Positions 41,897 through 48,541 of a stretch of DNA of 48,541 bases are shown one piece after another. A program made the position numbers and the translations under genes. The stretch comes from Aphanocapsa sp. GSE-SYN-MK-11-07L (GTDB lineage: Bacteria > Cyanobacteriota > Cyanobacteriia > Thermosynechococcales > Thermosynechococcaceae): NCBI GenBank assembly GCA_019359715.1, contig JAHHGS010000097.1:1-48541 (forward strand), read 5' to 3'. How positions within the stretch are numbered: position 1 is the first letter of the stretch; each line of letters opens with the position of its first letter. The notes beneath the pieces were generated by a model. That model was not told the DNA's origin and did no database searches. It saw only the letters and a program-made list of their open reading frames with translations.

Positions 41897-43390
41897 GTGA
41901 CAGCAGTTTTAGCCCAAACAGGTGCGTCCACTGATATTGCCGCCTATGTCAAAAGCGATGGCCGAGCCGAACTGGTGCAGCAGGTGCGGGGTAAAATTAA
42001 CGACCTCGGCATTCAATACATTTATTACCAATTTATTTCGGTCACGGGTCGGATTGTTGGTAAAGGCGTTCCGGCTGACCATTGGGAAGCGATTTCTGAA
42101 AAAGGGATTCAACTGGTTTACGGCTCAACCGCTAACTTAGCCATGGATCGGCACCGCAACTACATTGGCTATGGCCCAGAAGCGGCGGAATTAGTTGCCA
42201 TCCCAGACCCGGAAACCTTTGTTCAACTGCCTTGGGACAAGCGAGTGGCGCGGGTGTTTTGCACCTGCTTTCGCAACCGCGAAGAACCTGTTGATCCAGG
42301 CGCCTACCTCACCTCGGACTGTCGGGGCAACCTGAAGCGGATTCACGCCCAGTTTCAGCAAGATCATAACGGGCTGCACCTGCGCCACGGCTGCGAACCA
42401 GAAATGATGTGGCTGAAGCGAGATCCTGACGGCAAACCAGCCGGAGGGGTGACGAAGCCCAACTGCTACCACATTGATCAGTTTGAAGAACTGCGCCCGG
42501 TGTTCTTGAAGGTGATTGAATACTCTCGTGCGATGGGGCTAGACATGATTCAGGGCGACCACGAAGATGCGCCGGGGCAGTTGGAATTGAATTTCACGTT
42601 TGACGATGCCCTGCGCACCAGCGATCGCCTCGTTACCTATCGGCAAATTTGTGCTCAGGTGGCCCGTGAGTTCAACCTGATTGCCTGCTTTATGTCGAAG
42701 CCATTCATGGGCGTTTCAGCTTCTGGCTGTCACCACAATTTGTCGCTCTGGTTCGGCGGCAGTGACACCGTTAATGAATTAGGAGCAGAATCCCTGCCAG
42801 GCATGTCTGGTGCTTTCGCCTATCGCAAAGGCGGTGAGAATACCTTCTTACCCGTCGATTCTGAAAAACCTGGGCCAATTGGCTTGAACTGCATTGGCGG
42901 TGTGATTGAGCATTTAGGGGCACTGACGGCGATCGGCTCTTCTACCGTTAATTCCTACCGTCGCCTTTGGGATACCGGACTTTGGGCCCCTGTGTATGCT
43001 GACTGGGGCTACCAAAACCGCACCTGTGGTCTGCGCGTCTCGGCCCCCGGTCGGTTTGAGTATCGAGCCGTTGATTCAATGGTCAACCCCTATCTAATGG
43101 CAGCCGGGCTGCTAAAGGCGTTTGATGATGGGATCAAGCGCAAACTGGATCCTGGTGAGCCGGAACAGCGCAACATCTATGAAGCGATGGAATCTGGCAA
43201 AACAGTTAAGAAATTGCCAATGTCCCTCGGCGAAGCCCTCGATCGCCTGGCCGCCGATGAAGTAATTAAGTCTGCCATGCCGGGCGAAATGTATCAGGTC
43301 TATAGCTGGTACAAACGAGATGAGTGGGAGCGGTTCTTAGCCACTACCACCAATTGGGATTTGGAAACTTATTTAGATTGCTTACCGTAA
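41897..43390 (+). CDS. Glutamine synthetase family protein (gamma-glutamyl-amide ligase-like)
   Basis: A protein of 497 aa from the GTG at 41897, preferred because GGGAGC lies upstream; TTG 41882 is in frame but weakly placed. The type I GS core is visible: HEDAPGQLELNFTF (metal-binding glutamates), FMSKPFMGVSASGCHHNLSLW, and NRTCGLRVSAPGRFEYRAVDSMVNPYLMAAGLL (ATP/glutamate contacts). Compared with GlnA the flanking sequence differs, so it could be glutamine synthetase-like, or a gamma-glutamyl-amine ligase. It is followed 47 nt later by a glutamine amidotransferase. The upstream NtcA-type site suggests nitrogen control. Confidence 0.88.
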   Translation: MTAVLAQTGASTDIAAYVKSDGRAELVQQVRGKINDLGIQYIYYQFISVTGRIVGKGVPADHWEAISEKGIQLVYGSTANLAMDRHRNYIGYGPEAAELVAIPDPETFVQLPWDKRVARVFCTCFRNREEPVDPGAYLTSDCRGNLKRIHAQFQQDHNGLHLRHGCEPEMMWLKRDPDGKPAGGVTKPNCYHIDQFEELRPVFLKVIEYSRAMGLDMIQGDHEDAPGQLELNFTFDDALRTSDRLVTYRQICAQVAREFNLIACFMSKPFMGVSASGCHHNLSLWFGGSDTVNELGAESLPGMSGAFAYRKGGENTFLPVDSEKPGPIGLNCIGGVIEHLGALTAIGSSTVNSYRRLWDTGLWAPVYADWGYQNRTCGLRVSAPGRFEYRAVDSMVNPYLMAAGLLKAFDDGIKRKLDPGEPEQRNIYEAMESGKTVKKLPMSLGEALDRLAADEVIKSAMPGEMYQVYSWYKRDEWERFLATTTNWDLETYLDCLP

Positions 43391-43437
43391 TCTGCCGCCC
43401 TCTTTCTGCCTTTTCTCCCTTTACTAAAGGAGGTTGC

Positions 43438-44154
43438 TTGCGCTTTTTGGTGTTTCAACATGGTGCCTCAGATCATCCCGGAATTTTTCGTGACTTGTTT
43501 GCTGCCGATCAAATTCAGTGGGATGCGATTGATCTGAGCAAGGGTGAGTCAATTCCTGACCTATCGCCTTACGCTGCTCTCTGGGTGATGGGTGGGATGA
43601 TGAATGTCTGGCAAGAAGAGCAATACCCCTGGCTAAAGCAAGAGAAAGCCGCAATTCGAGCAGCAGTAATAGATAAAAACCTGCCCTATTTTGGCATTTG
43701 CCTTGGGCATCAGCTTTTGGCTGATGCTCTAGGAGGAGAGGTAGGTGTGGCAACCCAGGCAGAAATTGGGCTGTTAGAAGTTGAGCCAACGGCGATCGGG
43801 CAGCAAAGCCCTTTTTTAGCCGGACTGCCAACCCCAATCAAGTGTTTGCAGTGGCATGGGGCAGAAGTTAAAACCCCACCCCCCCATGCCCAGGTATTGG
43901 CTTGTTCATCTGCCTGTGCAGTCCAAAGTTTACTGATCGGCGATCGGGCGTTTGGGATTCAGTACCATGCTGAAGTTTTATCCACCACTTTGGCAGAATG
44001 GTGTACCGATCCTGCCTCTAAAGGAATGTTGATAGACCACTTAGGGGAGCAGGCTCTACCCAAGCTCAACCAAGCAGTCCAAACTCACCTCCAGACCCTT
44101 AACAGCAACGCCAGAAAGCTCTATCAAAACTGGAAAGCCGTTGTACTGGACTAA
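43438..44154 (+). CDS. Class I glutamine amidotransferase (GATase1)
   Basis: A 238-aa protein. I place the start at TTG 43438 because AAAGGAGG lies at 43426-43433, four bases upstream; the open frame extends back to 43324 inside the GS-like gene without support. FGICLGHQLLADALGG contains the nucleophile Cys, and FGIQYHAEV the His/Glu pair, so the triad is complete. It may hydrolyse a gamma-glutamyl bond or supply ammonia. Pairing with a GS-like ligase resembles glutamylated-amine catabolism (the PuuA/PuuD principle), which is inference here. Confidence 0.87.
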   Translation: MRFLVFQHGASDHPGIFRDLFAADQIQWDAIDLSKGESIPDLSPYAALWVMGGMMNVWQEEQYPWLKQEKAAIRAAVIDKNLPYFGICLGHQLLADALGGEVGVATQAEIGLLEVEPTAIGQQSPFLAGLPTPIKCLQWHGAEVKTPPPHAQVLACSSACAVQSLLIGDRAFGIQYHAEVLSTTLAEWCTDPASKGMLIDHLGEQALPKLNQAVQTHLQTLNSNARKLYQNWKAVVLD

Positions 44155-44277
44155 AATGCTATCGATCCCAACATTTCAAAATTGCTATAAAACTTAAATT
44201 TGATCGCTCGCTGATTAGCATAGGCTGCTTTACGCTAAGACTTAGGTAAAGATATTTAAGCAGTTCTGGCACTTACG

Positions 44278-44799
44278 ATGAAACAGACCATCCACGCGAT
44301 CGCAGCAAAACTATCCCAACTTGCCACCTGGACAATTAGACTGGCTCTACTTTTGCTGCTAACTGTTTCAGGATTCGGGGCGCTCCCTGCTCTGGCGGAT
44401 AACTACGCCAAAGAAATTCTGATCAATCAAGACTTTTCCGGGCGTGACCTGCGGGATTCCAATTTCACCAAGGCCAATCTGCTGCGGGTCAACTTTAGCC
44501 ATGCCGATTTGCGAGGCGTTAGCTTTTTTGCTGCCAACCTAGAGGCTGGGAACTTAGAAGGTGCAGACTTCCGCTCTGCAACCCTAGACAGTGCCCGCTT
44601 TGTCGATGCCAACCTCACCAATGCCAACTTAGAAGGTGCGTTTGCCTTCAGTGCCCAGTTTCAAGGTGCCACGATCGATGGAGCAGACTTCACCGACGTT
44701 GACCTGCGGGATGACACCCAGGCCATGCTCTGCCAAATTGCCAAGGGGACTAACCCTGTCACTAAAAGAAACACCCGTGAGACGCTCAATTGCGCTTGA
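44278..44799 (+). CDS. Exported pentapeptide-repeat protein
   Basis: A 173-aa protein with a hydrophobic N-terminal segment (WTIRLALLLLLTVSGFGALPALA) ending in an ALA-type cleavage site, so probably secreted to the thylakoid lumen or periplasm. The body is built of A(D/N)LxX repeats (NLLRVNFSHADLRGVSFFAANLEAGNLEGADFRSATLDSARFVDANL), forming a right-handed beta-helix. The C-terminus has a Cys pair (AMLCQIAKG, TLNCA) that could form a disulfide. Overall it resembles the lumenal pentapeptide proteins (TL20.3/TL17 type). Confidence 0.88.
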   Translation: MKQTIHAIAAKLSQLATWTIRLALLLLLTVSGFGALPALADNYAKEILINQDFSGRDLRDSNFTKANLLRVNFSHADLRGVSFFAANLEAGNLEGADFRSATLDSARFVDANLTNANLEGAFAFSAQFQGATIDGADFTDVDLRDDTQAMLCQIAKGTNPVTKRNTRETLNCA

Positions 44800-44894
44800 G
44801 TTAGACCTGACAGCCAGAATGATTTAATTTTTGCAAATGTAGAGGATTGGCGAGCGCTGCCCACAAATAGGTTCTACTGAAGGAGGATATTCTG

Positions 44895-45305
44895 ATGGAA
44901 GAGAATCCAAGCATCCTTTCGCACATTTCGATCGGCACGAATAACTTTGAACGGGCTGTTGCCTTTTATGACCAAGTATTGCCAACCATCGGCTGCCAGA
45001 GAATCATGGAGCACCCAGGCGCAGTTGCCTACGGTAAAAAATATCCTGAGTTTTGGATCCAAACTCCGATTGACGGTCAAACTGCGACGGTTGGAAACGG
45101 CACTCATATTGGCTTGATTGCTCCCACAAAAGCGGCTGTCCATGCCTTCTATGAAGCTGCTTTGAGTGCAGGCGGAACCGACGATGGTGCCCCAGGTTCA
45201 AGACCAGATTACGGCGAACCCTACTATGGGTGTTTTATTCGCGATCTGGATGGGCACAAAGTTGAAGCCTCATTTTGGGATTTCTCGCTGGAGCAGAATG
45301 CTTAA
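44895..45305 (+). CDS. VOC-family glyoxalase/bleomycin-resistance-like protein
   Basis: A 136-aa single-domain protein behind a very strong ribosome binding site (AAGGAGGAT). SHISIGTNNFERAVAFYDQVLPTIG, GTHIGLIAPTKAAVHAFYEAALSAGGTDDGAPG and RDLDGHKVEASFWDF are the typical VOC segments, with His4 of the first, His of GTHI and Glu of KVEA as likely metal ligands. Substrate is unknown. It is more canonical than the VOC protein at 34134. Confidence 0.9.
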   Translation: MEENPSILSHISIGTNNFERAVAFYDQVLPTIGCQRIMEHPGAVAYGKKYPEFWIQTPIDGQTATVGNGTHIGLIAPTKAAVHAFYEAALSAGGTDDGAPGSRPDYGEPYYGCFIRDLDGHKVEASFWDFSLEQNA

Positions 45306-45731
45306 AAATCCTAATTTGCCAGGACTTTAAACTTTAGAAATTTTAGTTCTGGATCGCTCAAGCACAGCTTTACAAGTATTGCTCATTAACTTTAGAAGAT
45401 TGATTTTCTAGCGCCGCTTGCGATCGCGGCTTTTGCTTTCAAGACCTTGATAGACAAAGCTAGAGAACAAAAAAACTATCTCAAAAATAACTGTAAAGCA
45501 GCAGATTAAAAAAGATGAAAAAATATCTAATACCCTAGTCTTCTTTGTTGATCATTTAGGTCAAAAACTAATTAATAATCCGTCTTTAAAAGCCAAAGGT
45601 ATCTTTACAATGAGTGAGCGATAAATTCAAGCATTTATTTCAATAGAACGATCCAGGTTGCGACTATTGGCAGACCCTAGCCGTATTCAGATTCGATTAA
45701 GCTTTTCGGTATCAGTTCAAGGAGTATCCCG
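45306..45731. other. AT-rich intergenic region
   Basis: No gene with a start codon is supported here. One frame on the plus strand is open for about 60 codons up to TAA at 45622-45624 (LVFFVDHLGQKLINNP within it) but lacks ATG, GTG or TTG at its beginning, so it could at most be a degraded gene. The right end holds the leader of the DUF2808-like gene with AAGGAG at 45719-45724. Confidence 0.5.
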
Positions 45732-46250
45732 ATGAAAAAGCTAGGCTATATTATTGCGGCTGTTGTAATCCCAGCGATTTTTGCTCCGGCTGTCAGTGCT
45801 CAACAATCAACTTCTTATATCCAAAAATCTGACAATACAACGGGTGGGGTGGCTGGTATTGTGAAAGCTGACATTCGACCATCTACCTCTCAGAGCCTTG
45901 GCCCGGCCCATAGAATCCAGGTTTATACTGGTAATCAACCCTTAACTCAACTAACAATTCAACCCCTTTACAATGTTCGGGTTGATGAGAATAACATTCA
46001 GGTGATTGAAGATGAGTCGAACGGCAAACTCGATGCAACTGTCACTGTAGACGAGCAAAATAAAGTGACGATCGCGTTTGCTCAACCTGTGCCACCCGAA
46101 AAGGTGCTTGAGATTAGAATGTTTGGTTTAACTCCACCTAATCAGTTCTTCCCTAAAAGCTTAGCCTACTCGGTTAATGGCTCCTATGAAGGCATGAGTC
46201 AAACAATGCCGTTTGGGGTTGTGCAGGTAAGAACTTATGGGCCTCGCTAA
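45732..46250 (+). CDS. Secreted DUF2808-like protein
   Basis: A 172-aa protein with a clear signal peptide (MKKLGYIIAAVVIPAIFAPAVSAQQ). The mature part is beta-rich (IQVYTGNQPLTQLTIQPLYNVRVDENNIQVI, ATVTVDEQNKVTIAFAQPVPPEKVLEIRMFG). This resembles DUF2808, but the match is weaker than for the gene at 11793. Expected in the periplasm or outer envelope. An ATG at 45732 follows AAGGAG. A strong terminator follows its stop. Confidence 0.72.
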   Translation: MKKLGYIIAAVVIPAIFAPAVSAQQSTSYIQKSDNTTGGVAGIVKADIRPSTSQSLGPAHRIQVYTGNQPLTQLTIQPLYNVRVDENNIQVIEDESNGKLDATVTVDEQNKVTIAFAQPVPPEKVLEIRMFGLTPPNQFFPKSLAYSVNGSYEGMSQTMPFGVVQVRTYGPR

Positions 46251-46269
46251 GCCGCCATTCTGGTTATTT

Positions 46270-46322
46270 TAAGAGTTTCAGAATTTTAAGTAGACTCACT
46301 ACTCAAAATTCTGAAACTCTTA
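46270..46322 (+). terminator. Rho-independent terminator with very long stem
   Basis: The arms 46270-46293 and 46299-46322 form a 24-bp stem with one mismatch and a five-base loop (ACTCA), then a T-run at 46325-46332. It begins 20 nt after the DUF2808-like stop. Confidence 0.85.
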
Positions 46323-46548
46323 GTATTTTTTTAGCCTGAATGGAAATTCTGATTGCGATTATTTGCTGAATTTTTATATTAAAAAAAATAAAAATATAGT
46401 CTTATTTCTTTCTTTTTCTTTCTCTGTCAAAGCTATTTCGATCGACAGACAAACTGATTTCATATTAATCCATTCGGTAGACAGATATCAGCAGCTTTTA
46501 TCTGATTCTAGTAGTGAACAGATGTTTAGAATTCATGAGGATACTTTA

Positions 46549-46890
46549 ATGAGTAACCAAGACACTTCGTCAGATACCTACGATCGCGGGATTATTCCGG
46601 CTGAAACAGCAGCCCGCAAAGAAAGAGAAGGAGACAACTATAAGCAAATTCCCGAAGACCCCGATGGCTTTAATACAACCGGAGGCTACACTGTTGACTC
46701 GGAAGGGCTAGCGAACAACTACGCGATTGAGCCAGAAATGTACGTTAACGAACCTGGTGATTTGCGAGAATCAGAGGAAGCTGCTAGACAACAGCGCCAG
46801 CAAGAGTTGCAGGAAGTCAGGGAAGATGATGAAACTGGCAAGCTGACGATGGATCAAGACAGTCGCGGTCACGGGCCAGGCGTGATTTAA
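46549..46890 (+). CDS. Hydrophilic, probably disordered conserved cyanobacterial protein
   Basis: A 113-aa protein. I prefer the ATG at 46549, with GAGGA at 46537-46541; the frame extends upstream to 46363 through a low-complexity AT-rich region that is unlikely to be coding. It is rich in Asp, Glu, Gln and Gly (YDRGIIPAETAARKEREGDNYKQIPEDPDGFNTTGGYTVDSEGL) with no hydrophobic core, resembling intrinsically disordered, stress-protective or late-embryogenesis-like proteins. No known function. Confidence 0.75.
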   Translation: MSNQDTSSDTYDRGIIPAETAARKEREGDNYKQIPEDPDGFNTTGGYTVDSEGLANNYAIEPEMYVNEPGDLRESEEAARQQRQQELQEVREDDETGKLTMDQDSRGHGPGVI

Positions 46891-46917
46891 GCAAAAGTCT
46901 GTGGCGGTCAAACTTGG

Positions 46918-46956
46918 CTGACAAGCAAGGGTTCCGCAAGAACCCTTGCTTGTCAG
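46918..46956 (+). terminator. 17-bp perfect hairpin after the disordered-protein gene
   Basis: The arms 46918-46934 and 46940-46956 pair perfectly around CGCAA, 28 nt after the stop. Only a weak T-run follows, so it may stabilise the RNA or terminate transcription. Confidence 0.7.
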
Positions 46957-47054
46957 AGCTTGTAATTTTGTCGTCAAATTCAGATGATGGTGACGCTTGA
47001 ACTTTGGGGCAACTCCCCCTTTAGGAGATTTTTAGCAAAAAAGTTACCTGCTGG

Positions 47055-47097
47055 CTTCGACTGCGCTCAGCCAGCCGTGCCCTGAGCGCAGTCGAAG
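47055..47097. repeat. 16-bp inverted repeat of the TTCGACTGCGCTCAG type
   Basis: CTTCGACTGCGCTCAG (47055-47070) is inverted at 47082-47097 across an 11-base spacer. I recall this sequence as a dispersed palindromic repeat in many cyanobacterial and other genomes. It lies between two plus-strand genes. Confidence 0.6.
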
Positions 47098-47170
47098 GGC
47101 ACAACTCGAAGGGTAAAATCTTTCTAAGAAATCTCCTTAACTCAAGCCTGATAAATTAAGTGCATTACGT

Positions 47171-48055
47171 ATGGTTAGGTATAAGTCAAAAAGTTTAACC
47201 AAGCAAGCTTGGCAGCAAGAACTGAATGATTTAGTCCGGGGGGCCTCTGGCGGATTTTTATTTGGGATTCCACTTATTTACACAATGGAAGTTTGGTGGA
47301 TTGGCTCCTACGCTGAGCCGCCGATGATGCTGGGCTTGCTAGGCGTGACGTACATAGCAGTATTTCTACTCAACCGAACCGATGGGTTTCGGCAAGGAAC
47401 CGATGATCCACCCATCACGACAGCAGTGGATAGCGTAGAGGCGATAGCAATTGGGATTGTCTGTGTGACGTGTGTCCTGATCCTGCTGCAAGAAATAACT
47501 TGGCAGACCCCCAGGCATGAAGTATTGGGCAAAATTATTTTTGAGGGTGTTCCGTTCGCGGTTGGCGTCGCCTTAACCCGATCGCTGATTAACCCAGAGC
47601 AAAAAGAATCAGATTCATCCTCGAACTCATCAGACGCTTCCAAGCCCAGTCAACTCTGGCAGCAGACCCTGACTGACATTGGCGCAACTCTCGTTGGAGC
47701 CATGGTGATTGCCTTCAGTATTGCTCCCACCGATGAGGTGACAATGCTAGCCTCCGCCGTTACTCCACCTTGGCTGTTGCTGATTATTGCGGCCTCATTG
47801 TTAGTCTCCTATAGCATTGTGTTTGCGGCCGGCTTTACATCGGAGCAAAAGCGCAAGCAGCATCAAGGAATATTTCAGCGCCCGCTGATTGAAACTGCTG
47901 TCTCTTACTTATTCTCTTTAGGGATGGCAGCCTTGATGCTATGGTTTTTCCATCGGCTCAGCGTTTCCGACCCGTGGAGTTTGTGGCTGAATCAGGTTTT
48001 GATATTGGGTTTGCCGGCAACCATTGGTGGAGCAGCCGGACGTTTAGCAGTATGA
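47171..48055 (+). CDS. TIGR02587-like integral membrane protein
   Basis: A 294-aa protein with about seven hydrophobic segments. The N-terminal GASGGFLFGIPLIYTMEVWWIGSYAEPPMMLGLLGVTYIAVFLLNRTDGFR and the central SIAPTDEVTMLASAVTPPWLLLIIAASLL are the segments I associate with TIGR02587, a family of unknown function. The middle has a hydrophilic Ser-rich loop. The following gene overlaps it as ATGA and is the partner normally found with this family (TIGR02588). Start ATG at 47171. Confidence 0.85.
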   Translation: MVRYKSKSLTKQAWQQELNDLVRGASGGFLFGIPLIYTMEVWWIGSYAEPPMMLGLLGVTYIAVFLLNRTDGFRQGTDDPPITTAVDSVEAIAIGIVCVTCVLILLQEITWQTPRHEVLGKIIFEGVPFAVGVALTRSLINPEQKESDSSSNSSDASKPSQLWQQTLTDIGATLVGAMVIAFSIAPTDEVTMLASAVTPPWLLLIIAASLLVSYSIVFAAGFTSEQKRKQHQGIFQRPLIETAVSYLFSLGMAALMLWFFHRLSVSDPWSLWLNQVLILGLPATIGGAAGRLAV

Positions 48056-48432
48056 ACAAAAGACTCTCCCGCCCTCAGCGCCGTTTACTGCCGGAGTGGA
48101 TTACTTTTCTGGTTGCCTTGTGCATTGTGGCCGTGATCGTGGGACTCGTGATTTATGAGTGGGTGACTGAAAGTAACCAGCCGCCAATTCTTACCATCAG
48201 CCGACAGGAGATTCGAGAAGCTGAAGGGCAGTTTTACGTTCCCTTTACTGTCACCAATAAAGGTGGATTAACGGCTGAATCCGTTCAGGTTTCTGGAGAG
48301 TTACAGATTGAGGGGCAACCCAGCCAAATTGGCGACCAGCAAATTGATTTTCTCTCCAGCGGCGAGCAGCAAGAAGGCGCGTTTATTTTTAACCACAATC
48401 CCAGTCGGGGTGAGCTAAGGCAATGTAAATAA
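48052..48432 (+). pseudogene. TIGR02588-like protein, truncated by an insertion
   Basis: The frame gives 126 aa from the ATG at 48052, which overlaps the preceding stop codon. One transmembrane helix (EWITFLVALCIVAVIVGLVIYEWV) is followed by an extracytoplasmic beta-rich domain (PILTISRQEIREAEGQFYVPFTVTNKGGLTAESVQVSGEL). The end departs from the expected pattern: after GEL the frame reads RQCK and stops, where relatives continue with several more residues. The break coincides with the left side of an insertion sequence, so the last residues are probably IS-encoded and the gene is disrupted. Confidence 0.72.
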
Positions 48433-48541
48433 ATAAGTCATCGGTTTGTATAATGAAAGAGTAATCCTCATCTTGGTAGATACTTCTATGATTTCTGCTG
48501 GGCAAGTAGAACATATTAAAGCCAAGTACGAAGCCTTAAAA
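48417..48541 (+). mobile_element. Left end of an insertion sequence (probably ISAzo13-like)
   Basis: Starting near TAAGGCAATGTAAATAA at about 48417, the sequence stops resembling the host gene. A promoter-like TATAAT (48449-48454) and a new start codon at 48488 follow. The exact terminal repeat cannot be defined because the right end is outside the window. Confidence 0.6.
48488..48541 (+). CDS. Transposase N-terminus, ISAzo13-like (partial)
   Basis: Eighteen codons before the window ends: MISAGQVEHIKAKYEALK. This matches my recollection of the N-terminus of ISAzo13-family DDE transposases (pattern xI..I..KYE.L.P). Only this end is visible, so the family is provisional. Confidence 0.55.
   Translation, partial: MISAGQVEHIKAKYEALK

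Noticed and set aside
43324-43437. N-terminal 38 codons of the long amidotransferase frame
   Set aside because: They lie within the end of the GS-like gene and do not resemble the family. AAAGGAGG before TTG 43438 marks a better start.
45440-45624. Open frame containing LVFFVDHLGQKLINNP
   Set aside because: No ATG, GTG or TTG opens it after the upstream stop; it could be a degraded gene but is not supported.
46363-46548. N-terminal 62 codons of the disordered-protein frame
   Set aside because: The region is AT-rich and low in complexity, and the ATG at 46549 has a good ribosome binding site and a conserved-looking N-terminus.
1-48541. CRISPR array
   Set aside because: No regularly spaced direct repeats of 24-40 bases and no cas-like frame were seen; the only direct repeats are pairs or triplets in promoter regions.

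Overview
The window is cyanobacterial chromosome. It carries petN (cytochrome b6f subunit VIII), a cyanobacterial-type exosortase cluster, many cyanobacteria-restricted hypothetical genes, and the HIP1 octamer GCGATCGC recurring throughout (for example 223-230 and 6094-6101). The exosortase, the HpsJ-like protein and the sugar genes would suit a filamentous, Leptolyngbya-like organism, but that placement is a guess from gene content.

Layout. 1-3.7 kb: surface-polysaccharide genes (two family-4 glycosyltransferases and a GDP-mannose 4,6-dehydratase). 3.8-7 kb: two cyanobacterial hypotheticals, a structure-rich intergenic region, and a Tat-exported molybdopterin oxidoreductase. 7-10.6 kb: an orphan histidine kinase, peptide deformylase, and the pyrH-frr pair. 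10.7-11.7 kb: an AT-richer insert-like pair (unknown protein plus dCTP-deaminase-like enzyme). 11.8-21.3 kb: DUF2808, a zinc-ribbon protein, an FHA/PAS/GAF/GGDEF/EAL signalling protein, CorA, DUF4870, an ABC-2 permease, lysS and pdxH. 21.4-23.6 kb is accessory: a ribbon-helix-helix-like regulator divergent from a Cys-rich protein and a Rad52-like annealing protein, then an IS200/IS605-type remnant and an orphan antitoxin. 23.6-26 kb: exosortase, its associated protein and an HpsJ-like protein. 26-28.2 kb: argS, a 51-aa membrane protein and petN. 28.5-34.5 kb: a Uma2 nuclease-like protein and a DUF4129-DUF4350-MoxR-DUF58 envelope-type operon. 34.6-39.5 kb: a FAD oxidoreductase and a fragment of the cell-division cluster (rsmH, an FtsL-like protein, ftsI). 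39.6-41.6 kb: a recombinase-like protein with a degenerate catalytic domain, tRNA-Lys(TTT), a DUF6888/DUF6887-like gene pair, and a decayed copy of the tRNA 3' half. 41.8-44.2 kb: a glutamine-synthetase-like enzyme and a glutamine amidotransferase behind a perfect NtcA-type site and an 18-bp palindrome. 44.3-48.4 kb: pentapeptide-repeat, VOC, DUF2808-like and disordered proteins, then a TIGR02587/TIGR02588-like pair whose second gene is cut short by an incoming insertion sequence at the right edge.

The most interesting items are: (1) the islet between tRNA-Lys and its 3' duplicate, holding an uncharacterised two-gene module beside a probably catalytically dead recombinase; (2) an almost identical palindrome, AACTYGTTATAACRAGTT, found at two loci 36 kb apart; (3) a divergent regulator/annealase module with repeated operator-like sequences; (4) a 570-bp intergenic region with several folded elements; (5) the dCTP-deaminase pair as possible accessory or defence cargo. 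Family names come from reading the sequences and from memory; no database search was possible.
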